Shown here: positions 1-6,227 of the stretch, piece after piece
How positions within the stretch are numbered: position 1 is the stretch's first letter
How the letters are laid out: every line of letters begins with the position of its first letter
Assembly (NCBI GenBank): GCA_030533035.1
Contig: JAUNJW010000104.1
Coordinates: 1 to 7,194 of the forward strand
DNA from: Erysipelotrichaceae bacterium
GTDB lineage: Bacteria > Bacillota_I > Bacilli_A > Erysipelotrichales > Erysipelotrichaceae
DNA length: 7,194 nucleotides
Reading direction: 5' to 3'
Notes under the pieces: generated by a model
Told to the model about the DNA's origin: nothing
The model's database searches: none
The model's input: the letters and a program-made list of their open reading frames with translations, nothing else
Position numbers and translations under genes: made by a program

Positions 1-3
1 GAA

Positions 4-1761
4 ATGGTAAAGCTTACGATCAATAATATTCCCTGTAAGGTCAAGGAAGGCACCACCATCCTGGAAGCCGCCCGAAGTGTCGGCATCATGATCCCTACTC
101 TCTGCTACCTCAAGGACATCAACAAGTCAGGTGCCTGCCGTGTCTGCCTGGTTGAAGTTGCCAGAGCCAGAACACTGTTAAGTGCCTGCACAACTCCGGT
201 TTCCGAAGGAATGGAAGTCTTCACAAACTCTGAAAGAGCTCTGAGAGGAAGAAAGAATTCCGTCGAACTGATCATGTCCAACCACAACAAGAACTGCCTG
301 TCCTGCAAGAGAAACCAGAACTGTGAACTGCAGAGACTGTGCGAAGAACTTGGCGTGCGTGAAAACAGATTCGAAGGCGAACATACAAAGCCGACATTCG
401 AAGACGCTTCCTACGGTATCGTCCGCGATACTTCCAAGTGCGTACTCTGCGGCAGATGTATCGAAACCTGCAAGAAGGTTCAGGGTCTCGGTATCCTGGG
501 TCTTGAAAACAGAGGCTTCAAGACAATCGTCGGTCCTGTTTACAACTCCAGCTTCAACGATGTCAACTGCATGCAGTGCGGTCAGTGCGTCACAGCCTGC
601 CCGGTCGGTGCGCTGACAGAAAAAGAAGACATCCATCCTGTCATTGCGGCCCTCAACGACCCGACAAAGACAGTAATCGTACAGACTGCTCCGGCTGTCA
701 GAGCTTCCCTTGGCGAAGAATTCGGCATGCCGATCGGCTCCAGAGTCACCGGCAAGATGGTTGCCGCTCTGAAGGCCTGCGGTTTCGACCGTGTCTATGA
801 CACAAACTTCGGTGCTGACCTGACAATCATGGAAGAGGGCAACGAACTCCTCGACCGTGTCACAAACGGCGGCGTCCTGCCGATGTTTACATCCTGCTCC
901 CCGGGCTGGATCAAGTACATTGAATACCAGTATCCGGAACTCCTGCCGCATCTGTCCACATCCAAGAGCCCGCACATGATGTTCGGCGCCATCTGCAAGA
1001 CATACTGGGCAAAGAACAAGGGCATTGATCCCAAGGACATCTATGTTGTCTCCATCATGCCGTGTATCGCCAAGAAGTCCGAGATCCAGCGTCCGGAATG
1101 CAAGACAGGCGAATATGTTGATGTCGACGCGGTTCTGACAACACGTGAATGCGCAAGACTGATCAAGATGTACGGCGTCGAGTGGGATGAACTCGAAGAC
1201 GACACATTCGATGAAGACCTGCTCGGTGACTACACCGGTGCCGCAGTCATCTTCGGCGCAACCGGCGGCGTTATGGAAGCTGCCCTGCGTACAGTCAAGC
1301 AGAAGCTCGACGGCAAGAAGCTCGAGAAGGTTGACTTCACTGCCTGCCGCGGTATGGAAGGCGTCAAGGAAGCTGAAATCGACCTGAACGGCACAAAGAT
1401 CTGGATTGCCATCACTTCCTCCATGACAGCAGCCAAGCCGCTGCTGGATGAGGTCAAGGCCGGCACATCCAAGTACACATTCATCGAAGTCATGGGCTGC
1501 CCGGGCGGCTGCATCAACGGCGGCGGCCAGTCAATCGTTCCGTCCAGAATCAAGAACGGCAAGCTTGGCTACGGCTACAAGGAACTCCGTATGAAGGCTC
1601 TGTATGACGAGGACGAACTGATGGAACTCAGGGTTTCCTCCGACAACGAGCAGATCCAGAAGCTGTACAATGACTTCCTGGAAGCTCCGGGAAGCGAACT
1701 GGCGGAAGAACTCCTCCATACAAGCTACTCACCGAAGACAAAATTCAATATTCTCGGTTAA
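4..1761 (+). CDS. hydA: [FeFe] hydrogenase catalytic subunit, modular HydA/HndD type
   Basis: This 585-residue cytoplasmic enzyme interconverts protons and H2 at an H-cluster. The N-terminus is a 2Fe-2S ferredoxin fold (about 1-78; C34, C45, C48, C62). A His/Cys-ligated 4Fe-4S site follows (H94, C98, C101, C107), then two 4Fe-4S ferredoxin sites (C146/C149/C152/C156 and C189/C192/C195/C199). The H-cluster domain carries L1 TSCSPGW (296-302), L2 MPCIAKK (C354) and L3 GCPGGCINGGG (C499, C503). The small-subunit domain forms the tail (about 525-575). All expected modules are present, so the ATG at 4 is very likely the true start, although only three bases precede it. Length and layout resemble HndD and the catalytic subunits of NAD(P)-linked or electron-bifurcating hydrogenases, whose NuoE/NuoF-like partners would lie upstream; that assignment is inferred. 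L1 has Ser where Clostridium pasteurianum CpI has its second Cys. Lys is almost always AAG, suggesting high expression. A stand-alone ferredoxin-dependent enzyme is the alternative. Confidence 0.96.
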   Translation: MVKLTINNIPCKVKEGTTILEAARSVGIMIPTLCYLKDINKSGACRVCLVEVARARTLLSACTTPVSEGMEVFTNSERALRGRKNSVELIMSNHNKNCLSCKRNQNCELQRLCEELGVRENRFEGEHTKPTFEDASYGIVRDTSKCVLCGRCIETCKKVQGLGILGLENRGFKTIVGPVYNSSFNDVNCMQCGQCVTACPVGALTEKEDIHPVIAALNDPTKTVIVQTAPAVRASLGEEFGMPIGSRVTGKMVAALKACGFDRVYDTNFGADLTIMEEGNELLDRVTNGGVLPMFTSCSPGWIKYIEYQYPELLPHLSTSKSPHMMFGAICKTYWAKNKGIDPKDIYVVSIMPCIAKKSEIQRPECKTGEYVDVDAVLTTRECARLIKMYGVEWDELEDDTFDEDLLGDYTGAAVIFGATGGVMEAALRTVKQKLDGKKLEKVDFTACRGMEGVKEAEIDLNGTKIWIAITSSMTAAKPLLDEVKAGTSKYTFIEVMGCPGGCINGGGQSIVPSRIKNGKLGYGYKELRMKALYDEDELMELRVSSDNEQIQKLYNDFLEAPGSELAEELLHTSYSPKTKFNILG

Positions 1762-1770
1762 TTGAACATG

Positions 1771-1803
1771 AAAGCCGCGGGTCCTGCGATCCGCGGTTTT
1801 TTT
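1771..1803 (+). terminator. Intrinsic terminator after hydA
   Basis: A GC-rich hairpin begins 9 bases after the hydA stop. CCGCGG (1775-1780) pairs with CCGCGG (1791-1796). The stem extends inward by a G-T wobble, T-A and C-G to leave the loop CTGC (1784-1787), and outward through AAAG against the T-run. Seven T follow (1797-1803). This is a textbook Rho-independent terminator acting on the plus strand. The upstream A-run is short, so it does not look bidirectional. It separates hydA transcription from the sensor genes downstream. Confidence 0.93.
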
Positions 1804-1816
1804 GCGCTGTATGGTG

Positions 1817-1828
1817 TAGAATAATGCC
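1817..1828 (+). promoter_or_regulatory. Possible -10 element directly before the first sensor gene; no Shine-Dalgarno
   Basis: TAGAAT (1817-1822, five of six matches to TATAAT) lies six bases before the ATG at 1829. No convincing -35 box is seen 16-18 bases upstream, where the hydA terminator T-tract sits. If this -10 is used, transcription would start at or next to the ATG and the mRNA would be essentially leaderless. That would fit the absence of any AGGAGG-like sequence here. The alternative is low-level readthrough from hydA with weak initiation. Confidence 0.3.
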
Positions 1829-3115
1829 ATGAATCTCTATGCCCTGAATGTGACAGTCGATACATCATGTCTGGTCATCCTGCTGACACTGTTTATCTCA
1901 CAGTCCTACCGCCGCGCCAACGGCCGTCCTGACTGGCTCTTTTCTATCTGCCTGGCCGTGAACATGATCAACATTTTCGCCGAACTGATGGCGTGGATGC
2001 TGGAAGGGTACGGCAGCCCGTTTCTTATGTTTCTGCAGCATGTCTTCAATGCCGGCGCATACCTGAATGCCGGAATAGCCTATACGGTTCTTTTTGTCTA
2101 TCTGCTCTACGAACTGAACGGCCGCGGCAGCTTTACAAACCGGGACAAGCTGCTGACCGCAGTCACATGCGTCCCCGCGCTGATCCTGATTATTCTGGCA
2201 ATGACGAATTTTCATACCCGTCTGCTGTTTTCCTTTGATGAGAACTATCACTATGTCAGGGGACCGCTGGCAAGAATCTATGATACATTCATGTTTTTTG
2301 AGCAGTTTCTGCTGATATACGCTGTCATGAGAAAAAATGAGGCAGACTGGAAAGTGCGCGTCAAAATATCGGTCTTTGCCATCATGTTGATGGCGTCGGC
2401 GCTGCTTGATATTATTTTCAGCGATATCGAGCTGACTTATCCGGCAACTGTTTTTGTACTGCTCATGATTTATCTGAACCTGCTGCTGGTCGCTGAAAAG
2501 CAGATTGAGTCGACAGAACTGGAAATTGTCTCCGGCCGCTATAATCTGATTCTTGGCAAGATGCGTCCTGCTTTCGTCAGCTTTGTTCTGGAAAAGGTTG
2601 AGGAGCTCTGTCTGGAGGATACCGAAAAAGCGCAGTGGACAATTTCAGAGTTCTCTGATTATCTGCGCGGCAATATCGATAAAATTGACCGCAACGAACT
2701 GATTCCCTTTGAGGATGAATATGAGCATGTAGCCCACTATATCAATCTTGTCCATCTCAGATATGAGAACTTTGTCTTCAGCAGCGATCTTGAAATCACG
2801 GGATTCCAGATTCCGGTCAGGACAATCCTGCCGATCGCCGAGCAGTATGTCATTGCCTATGATTCCTTTATTTATGAGCCGAAAATCATTAAAATCCATA
2901 CCTGGTCCAGGGACGGCATGATCTTTGTCGATGTCTCCGGGCCTTCCATGATGGAGCACGGCAATATTCAGAAAGGCTATGAGCTTTACAATTATGTCAC
3001 GGCAAGACTCAGTATCATCAAAGGGGCAGAACTGAGCCTTTACTGTGATAAAAATCGTACCGCCCATTCCGTCATTTCATATCCGCAGAGTTCGCTGGGA
3101 GGTGCCTGTGTTTAA
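1829..3115 (+). CDS. Membrane sensor with degenerate LytS/YehU-like kinase module (pseudo-histidine kinase)
   Basis: This 428-residue protein has about seven hydrophobic segments in residues 5-222, a short linker, and a C-terminal region (about 225-425) that lines up with the kinase encoded immediately downstream. The IQPHFVFN phospho-accepting motif of that kinase is replaced here by MRPAFVSF (245-252), so the His is Ala248. The VENAIRHG N-box becomes AEQYVIAY (337-344), with Gln339 for the Mg-binding Asn. DNGVGF becomes a SGPSM-like stretch (370-374), and the final Gly-rich loop is lost. By contrast, the FEDEYEHVAHYINLVHLRYE helix region (294-313) is well kept. It should therefore neither bind ATP normally nor autophosphorylate. 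The reading frame is intact, arguing for a selected non-catalytic role such as a receptor or heterodimer partner; this role is inferred. The membrane region resembles the N-terminal 7TM region of some histidine kinases (HisKA_7TM-like). The ATG lacks a Shine-Dalgarno, but no better in-frame start exists. Confidence 0.85.
   Translation: MNLYALNVTVDTSCLVILLTLFISQSYRRANGRPDWLFSICLAVNMINIFAELMAWMLEGYGSPFLMFLQHVFNAGAYLNAGIAYTVLFVYLLYELNGRGSFTNRDKLLTAVTCVPALILIILAMTNFHTRLLFSFDENYHYVRGPLARIYDTFMFFEQFLLIYAVMRKNEADWKVRVKISVFAIMLMASALLDIIFSDIELTYPATVFVLLMIYLNLLLVAEKQIESTELEIVSGRYNLILGKMRPAFVSFVLEKVEELCLEDTEKAQWTISEFSDYLRGNIDKIDRNELIPFEDEYEHVAHYINLVHLRYENFVFSSDLEITGFQIPVRTILPIAEQYVIAYDSFIYEPKIIKIHTWSRDGMIFVDVSGPSMMEHGNIQKGYELYNYVTARLSIIKGAELSLYCDKNRTAHSVISYPQSSLGGACV
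3097..3102 (+). promoter_or_regulatory. Ribosome binding site deciding a GTG start for the second sensor gene
   Basis: GGGAGG (3097-3102) sits five bases before GTG 3108-3110, inside the last codons of the upstream gene. Another in-frame GTG at 3102 overlaps this site and one at 3045 has no Shine-Dalgarno, so 3108 is preferred. The ribosome binding site lies within the upstream coding sequence, which favours translational coupling. Confidence 0.75.
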
Positions 3116-4370
3116 TTTTACGGTAAACATTGTGCTGGCGGCCGGTTCTCTGGCGATTCTCGGAGCGCTTCTTTACACATTGCGGGAATCTGCGGTTGTC
3201 GATGAGGGCAGGGTGCATTTTTATCAGGTCATTATTGCCTATTTCATAACGATTCTTCTCTACCTGGTGCGGATTATCCTGCTCGGCAGGCAGGGAATTG
3301 CGATCTTTTATATTCTGTGGATCGTCACATCCCTGGAGGAGATCCTGTGCGCGGTCAGCTATCCGCTGCTGATTCTTTACCTGTATCCGTTCAAAAACAG
3401 GACCGAACTCAACAGGCTTGCGGGAACGCTGATCAAAACCGTCTTTATTCTCAGTTTCATAACGATTGTTCTCTGTCTGATCAACCCGGCAACCGGTTTC
3501 CTTTTCCGGATTGATGAAATAAACCGCTATGCGCCCGGCCCGCTGCTTTATCTGCCTGAAACATTCACGATGCTGCAGATTGCCTGTCTGACCGCGATGG
3601 TGTTTTCCACTCCTGAAGCCCGCAAAAGAAGACCTCCTGTGCTTGTTTTCTTCCTGATTATCTGCATCGGTCTGATTTCCCTGTATATCAATCCGGAGAT
3701 CTTTCTGATCTATCCGCTCAGCGTTCTTTCGCTTCTTCTGATCTATGTCAATATCATCAACCAGCGTGAGCAGAATCTGCGCCGGCGTCAGCTGGAACTC
3801 GAAAAAAACAATCTTTCGCTGCTGATGGGGCAGATCCAGCCGCACTTTGTCTTCAATGTTCTCAATACCATTTACTATCTCTGCGATTCTGACAGGAAGA
3901 GCGCTGCCGAGGCGACAGCTCATCTGCGGATGTATCTGATGAAGAACTTTGAGGAGAGATTCACCGATGTGCCGGTTCCTTTTGAAGAGGAGCTTGAAAT
4001 CGTCAGAAACTATACTGATCTTGAAAAACTGCGCTTTGAGCAGATCGAGATTGTCTATGACATTCAGGACACTGATTTCATGCTGCCGGCATTGTCTGTG
4101 CAGCCGCTGGTGGAAAACGCGATCCGCCATGGATTGCGGGAAATGCGTGACGGCAGGGTAGTCATCTCATCGAAAAACGAGGACGGTGTCCATGTCATTT
4201 CAGTCACTGACAACGGTGTCGGCTTCCAGCCGCCTGCGCCGGATGACAACCGCCGCCATGTCGGCATAGAAAATGTCAGAAGACGGCTGACCATGATGTC
4301 ATCCGCCTCGCTTGAAATCCAGGCCTGTGAAGGGGGCGGCACAAAAGCCGAGATCCGGATCAGCAGCTGA
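3108..4370 (+). CDS. LytS/YehU-like sensor histidine kinase with N-terminal 7TM-like region
   Basis: This 420-residue integral membrane kinase should autophosphorylate on His and pass the phosphate to a response regulator. About seven hydrophobic segments fill residues 4-216. A charged helical linker (217-235) leads into the His_kinase motif with H246 in QIQPHFVFN. The conserved PFEEELEIVRNYTDLEKLRF block follows (291-310). The ATPase lobe has the N-box VENAIRHG (335-342, N337), G1 DNGVGF (368-373), G2 around GIENVRRRL (386-394) and a GGGT loop (409-412). All catalytic motifs are intact. The GTG at 3108 is chosen because GGGAGG precedes it by five bases; the gene overlaps its upstream paralogue by 8 nt and is probably translationally coupled to it. 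The 7TM region shares FRIDE...Y..GPL (133-146) with the upstream protein. The usual partner is a LytTR-type regulator, but none is encoded next to it. The ligand is unknown. Confidence 0.92.
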   Translation: MFNFTVNIVLAAGSLAILGALLYTLRESAVVDEGRVHFYQVIIAYFITILLYLVRIILLGRQGIAIFYILWIVTSLEEILCAVSYPLLILYLYPFKNRTELNRLAGTLIKTVFILSFITIVLCLINPATGFLFRIDEINRYAPGPLLYLPETFTMLQIACLTAMVFSTPEARKRRPPVLVFFLIICIGLISLYINPEIFLIYPLSVLSLLLIYVNIINQREQNLRRRQLELEKNNLSLLMGQIQPHFVFNVLNTIYYLCDSDRKSAAEATAHLRMYLMKNFEERFTDVPVPFEEELEIVRNYTDLEKLRFEQIEIVYDIQDTDFMLPALSVQPLVENAIRHGLREMRDGRVVISSKNEDGVHVISVTDNGVGFQPPAPDDNRRHVGIENVRRRLTMMSSASLEIQACEGGGTKAEIRISS

Positions 4371-4410
4371 CAAAAAAAGTGATGAGTTGACTCATCACAA
4401 TTTTTGTTTT
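4371..4410. terminator. Bidirectional intrinsic terminator between convergent genes
   Basis: GTGATGAG (4379-4386) and CTCATCAC (4391-4398) form a perfect 8 bp stem with loop TTGA. Downstream on the plus strand lies AATTTTTGTTTT (4399-4410). On the minus strand the exit tract is seven T, from the A-run at 4372-4378. The hairpin starts 8 bases after the kinase stop and 11 bases past the proS stop, so it can terminate both convergent transcripts with almost no spare sequence. Confidence 0.92.
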
Positions 4411-6095
4411 CAGAACATTTTTTTGATTTCATCCACGACATCTTCAATGGCGATGTCCCTGGATTCACCGGTTCTCGGCTTGAGTTCGACCTTGCCGTCC
4501 CTGATGCCTCTGCCGACTGTAATGCGCCAGGGGATGCCGATCAGTTCCATATCCTTGAACTTGACGCCGGGTCTTTCATCTCTGTCATCGAGGATGACTT
4601 CAATGCCGGCTGCCTGCAGTCTGTCATGGATCTCATTCGCGATGGCAACCTGCTGCTCATCCTTCATGGCGATGATCACAACCGCAACCTGATACGGAGC
4701 GATGTCTGCCGGCCAGTTGATTCCGTTTTCATCGGTGTTCTGCTCTGCCATGGCAGCCATGGCTCTGGCCGGGCCGATACCGTAGGAACCCATCCAGACA
4801 TACTGGAGCTGGTTGTTGGAATCGAGGTACTGGAGGTCAAGCGCCTTGGAATACTTTGTGCCGAGCTTGAATGTGTTTCCGACTTCGATGCCGTGGGCAT
4901 AATGGACGCGCTGGCCGCAGTCAGGGCAGATGTCGCCGTCCATGATATTTCTGATATCGGCAACCTTGGTTACTGTAAAGTCGCGCTGGTTGACGCCGGT
5001 ATAGTGGTAGCCTGTTTTGTTGGCGCCGACGACAAAGTTGAACATGTGGACAACTTCCTCGTCCGCGACCAGTTCGCAGTCAATGCCGATCGGGCCGGCG
5101 AAACCGACTTCGGCGTGGGTGACCTTCGTGACTGTTTCCGGATCAGCCAGTTCGACGCTGTTGGCACCGTAGAGTTTTCTCAGCTTGACTTCATTGACGT
5201 CCCTGTCGCCTCTGACCATGACAGCGACCGGTGTTCCGTCGACATTGTAGATCAGTGTCTTGATGAACTTTTTGACATCCTTGCCGAGGAAGTCTACGAC
5301 TTCTTCAATGGTCCTGGAGTTCGGTGTCTCAACAAGTCTGAGTTCTTCCAGGGTATCTTCAACGGAAGCGATCTCAGGCTTTGTGGCAGCTACCTCAATA
5401 TTGGAAGAGAAGCCGCAGCTGTCGCAGAGGACGAGAATGTCTTCGCCCATCGGGGCAAGAGCCTGGAATTCTTCTGAAAGCAGACCGCCCATGACGCCGG
5501 TATCGGCGCGGACAATCCTGTATTCCAGGTGGAGTCTGTCCATAATGTTCTTGTAGGCGTTGAACTGCTTCTGATAAGCGATGTCCAGTCCTTCTTCATC
5601 CTTGTCGAATGTATAGGCATCCTTCATGATGAATTCACGGACGCGGATCAGGCCGTAGCGGGGACGCGGTTCATCGCGGAACTTTGTCTGCAGCTGATAG
5701 AGCGAGAAGGGCATATCCTTGTAGGATCTGATCTGCATTTTTGCGGCAAGCGCGAATAATTCTTCATGGGTCGGGCCGAGAACATACGGCTGGCCTTTTC
5801 TGTCCTTGAGTGAGAACATCGAGGCACCGAAGCCGTCGCGGCGGCCGGAAGCGATATAAACTTCCTCGGGAATCAGAGCCGGCATGAGCAGCTCCTGGCT
5901 GTCAGCCTTTTCCATTTCATCACGGATGATGGCTTCAATTTTCTGCAGGACTTTCCAGCCCAGCGGCAGCATCATATAGCAGCCGGCGGAACTCTTCTTG
6001 ATATAGCCGGCCCGGCAGAGCATGTTTGAGCTGACGGAATCTTCATCCCTGACATTTTCCCTGAGGGTAAAAAAGTAACTGTTTTTCAGACGCAT
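4410..6095 (-). CDS. proS: Prolyl-tRNA synthetase, bacterial type with editing insert
   Basis: This 561-residue cytoplasmic class II synthetase charges tRNA-Pro with proline. Motif 1 lies at about 31-61. Motif 2 is the FRDEPRPRYGLIRVREF block (139-155). Motif 3 is GSYGIGPARAMAA (436-448), with the conserved Arg at 444. Between motifs 2 and 3 lies the YbaK-like INS editing domain (about 225-400), which in this family removes mischarged Ala. K279 in FIKT, the GFAGP loop (331-335) and H364 in YHYTGVN are visible. CxxC pairs flank the insert (C224/C227 and C390/C393), suggesting a metal site. The anticodon-binding domain is 465-561. The reading frame is open back to 6158, but MRLKNSYFFT at 6095 is the usual family N-terminus and has AGGAG upstream, so that start is chosen. 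Motif 3 reads GPAR, where GVSR is more familiar to me. The gene is monocistronic and convergent with the sensor kinases. Confidence 0.97.
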   Translation of the reverse strand: MRLKNSYFFTLRENVRDEDSVSSNMLCRAGYIKKSSAGCYMMLPLGWKVLQKIEAIIRDEMEKADSQELLMPALIPEEVYIASGRRDGFGASMFSLKDRKGQPYVLGPTHEELFALAAKMQIRSYKDMPFSLYQLQTKFRDEPRPRYGLIRVREFIMKDAYTFDKDEEGLDIAYQKQFNAYKNIMDRLHLEYRIVRADTGVMGGLLSEEFQALAPMGEDILVLCDSCGFSSNIEVAATKPEIASVEDTLEELRLVETPNSRTIEEVVDFLGKDVKKFIKTLIYNVDGTPVAVMVRGDRDVNEVKLRKLYGANSVELADPETVTKVTHAEVGFAGPIGIDCELVADEEVVHMFNFVVGANKTGYHYTGVNQRDFTVTKVADIRNIMDGDICPDCGQRVHYAHGIEVGNTFKLGTKYSKALDLQYLDSNNQLQYVWMGSYGIGPARAMAAMAEQNTDENGINWPADIAPYQVAVVIIAMKDEQQVAIANEIHDRLQAAGIEVILDDRDERPGVKFKDMELIGIPWRITVGRGIRDGKVELKPRTGESRDIAIEDVVDEIKKMF

Positions 6096-6104
6096 ACTAC
6101 GTTT

Positions 6105-6109
6105 CTCCT
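6105..6109 (-). promoter_or_regulatory. proS Shine-Dalgarno
   Basis: On the minus strand AGGAG ends nine bases before ATG (6095-6093). It supports this start over the longer in-frame ATG at 6158, which lies upstream of the apparent promoter. Confidence 0.8.
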
Positions 6110-6120
6110 GTCTCCGCAAG

Positions 6121-6129
6121 ATTATACCA
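6121..6129 (-). promoter_or_regulatory. proS promoter, extended -10
   Basis: On the minus strand TGGTATAAT gives a perfect -10 (6126-6121) with an upstream TG extension (6129-6128). No good -35 is seen 16-18 bases upstream, as expected for some extended -10 promoters. Transcription would start near 6114, giving a leader of only about 20 nt before the ATG. This leaves no space for a T-box or other leader element. Confidence 0.7.
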
Positions 6130-6172
6130 TGAACGCGCTGAAAGCCGCCAGAAAACATAAAGATTCTCCACC

Positions 6173-6200
6173 TTTACAACTATTTTTAAGTTGATATAAT
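6173..6200 (+). promoter_or_regulatory. guaB promoter (-35 TTTACA, 16 bp spacer, extended -10 TGATATAAT)
   Basis: TTTACA (6173-6178, five of six matches to TTGACA) is followed by a 16 bp spacer and a perfect TATAAT (6195-6200) preceded by TGA. This is a strong sigma-A-type promoter. The predicted start is near 6207, giving a leader of about 21 nt that contains just the ribosome binding site and leaves no room for a purine riboswitch. It diverges from the proS promoter, with the two -10 boxes 68 bases apart. Confidence 0.87.
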
Positions 6201-6211
6201 ATTTGAAATTC

Positions 6212-6218
6212 AAGGAGG
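6212..6218 (+). promoter_or_regulatory. guaB Shine-Dalgarno
   Basis: AAGGAGG lies nine bases before the ATG at 6228, a near-perfect match to the anti-Shine-Dalgarno of Firmicutes 16S rRNA. Confidence 0.92.
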
Positions 6219-6227
6219 AAAACCAGC

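Larger units (their letters stand above)
6096..6227. other. Divergent proS/guaB intergenic region
   Basis: These 132 bases hold two divergent promoters and two ribosome binding sites. Bases 6130-6172, between the proS -10 and the guaB -35, contain no clear operator, palindrome or T-box. No small gene is supported here. Confidence 0.7.

Noticed and set aside
178..975. Open frame of 265 codons antisense to hydA
   Set aside because: It is a shadow of the strongly biased hydA frame, and no initiation signal is seen.
3045..3107. Upstream GTG starts (3045, 3102) for the second sensor protein
   Set aside because: 3045 would give a 71-base overlap and a charged non-membrane extension without a Shine-Dalgarno, and 3102 overlaps GGGAGG. 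GTG 3108 has correct spacing and puts the first membrane segment at the N-terminus.
1829..3115. First sensor gene as a pseudogene
   Set aside because: The frame is intact over 428 codons, membrane segments and the conserved helical block are kept, and it is coupled to the active kinase. Loss is confined to catalytic residues.
3072..4130. Open frame of 352 codons antisense to the active kinase
   Set aside because: Composition is rich in Arg, Gln, Asp and Asn with no domain or membrane pattern. The plus strand encodes an intact kinase with all its motifs.
4404..5477. Long open frame of 357 codons on the plus strand, antisense to proS
   Set aside because: It lies wholly inside proS, has no ribosome binding site, reads across the bidirectional terminator, and its translation has no recognisable domain. 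Strong codon bias in proS explains the absence of stops.
6096..6158. N-terminal extension of ProRS by 21 residues from an upstream ATG
   Set aside because: The extension has no family similarity, lies partly upstream of the apparent promoter, and lacks the AGGAG that precedes the ATG at 6095.
6201..6227. Purine riboswitch or other leader element before guaB
   Set aside because: Only about 21 nt separate the predicted transcription start from the ATG, and most of it is the ribosome binding site.
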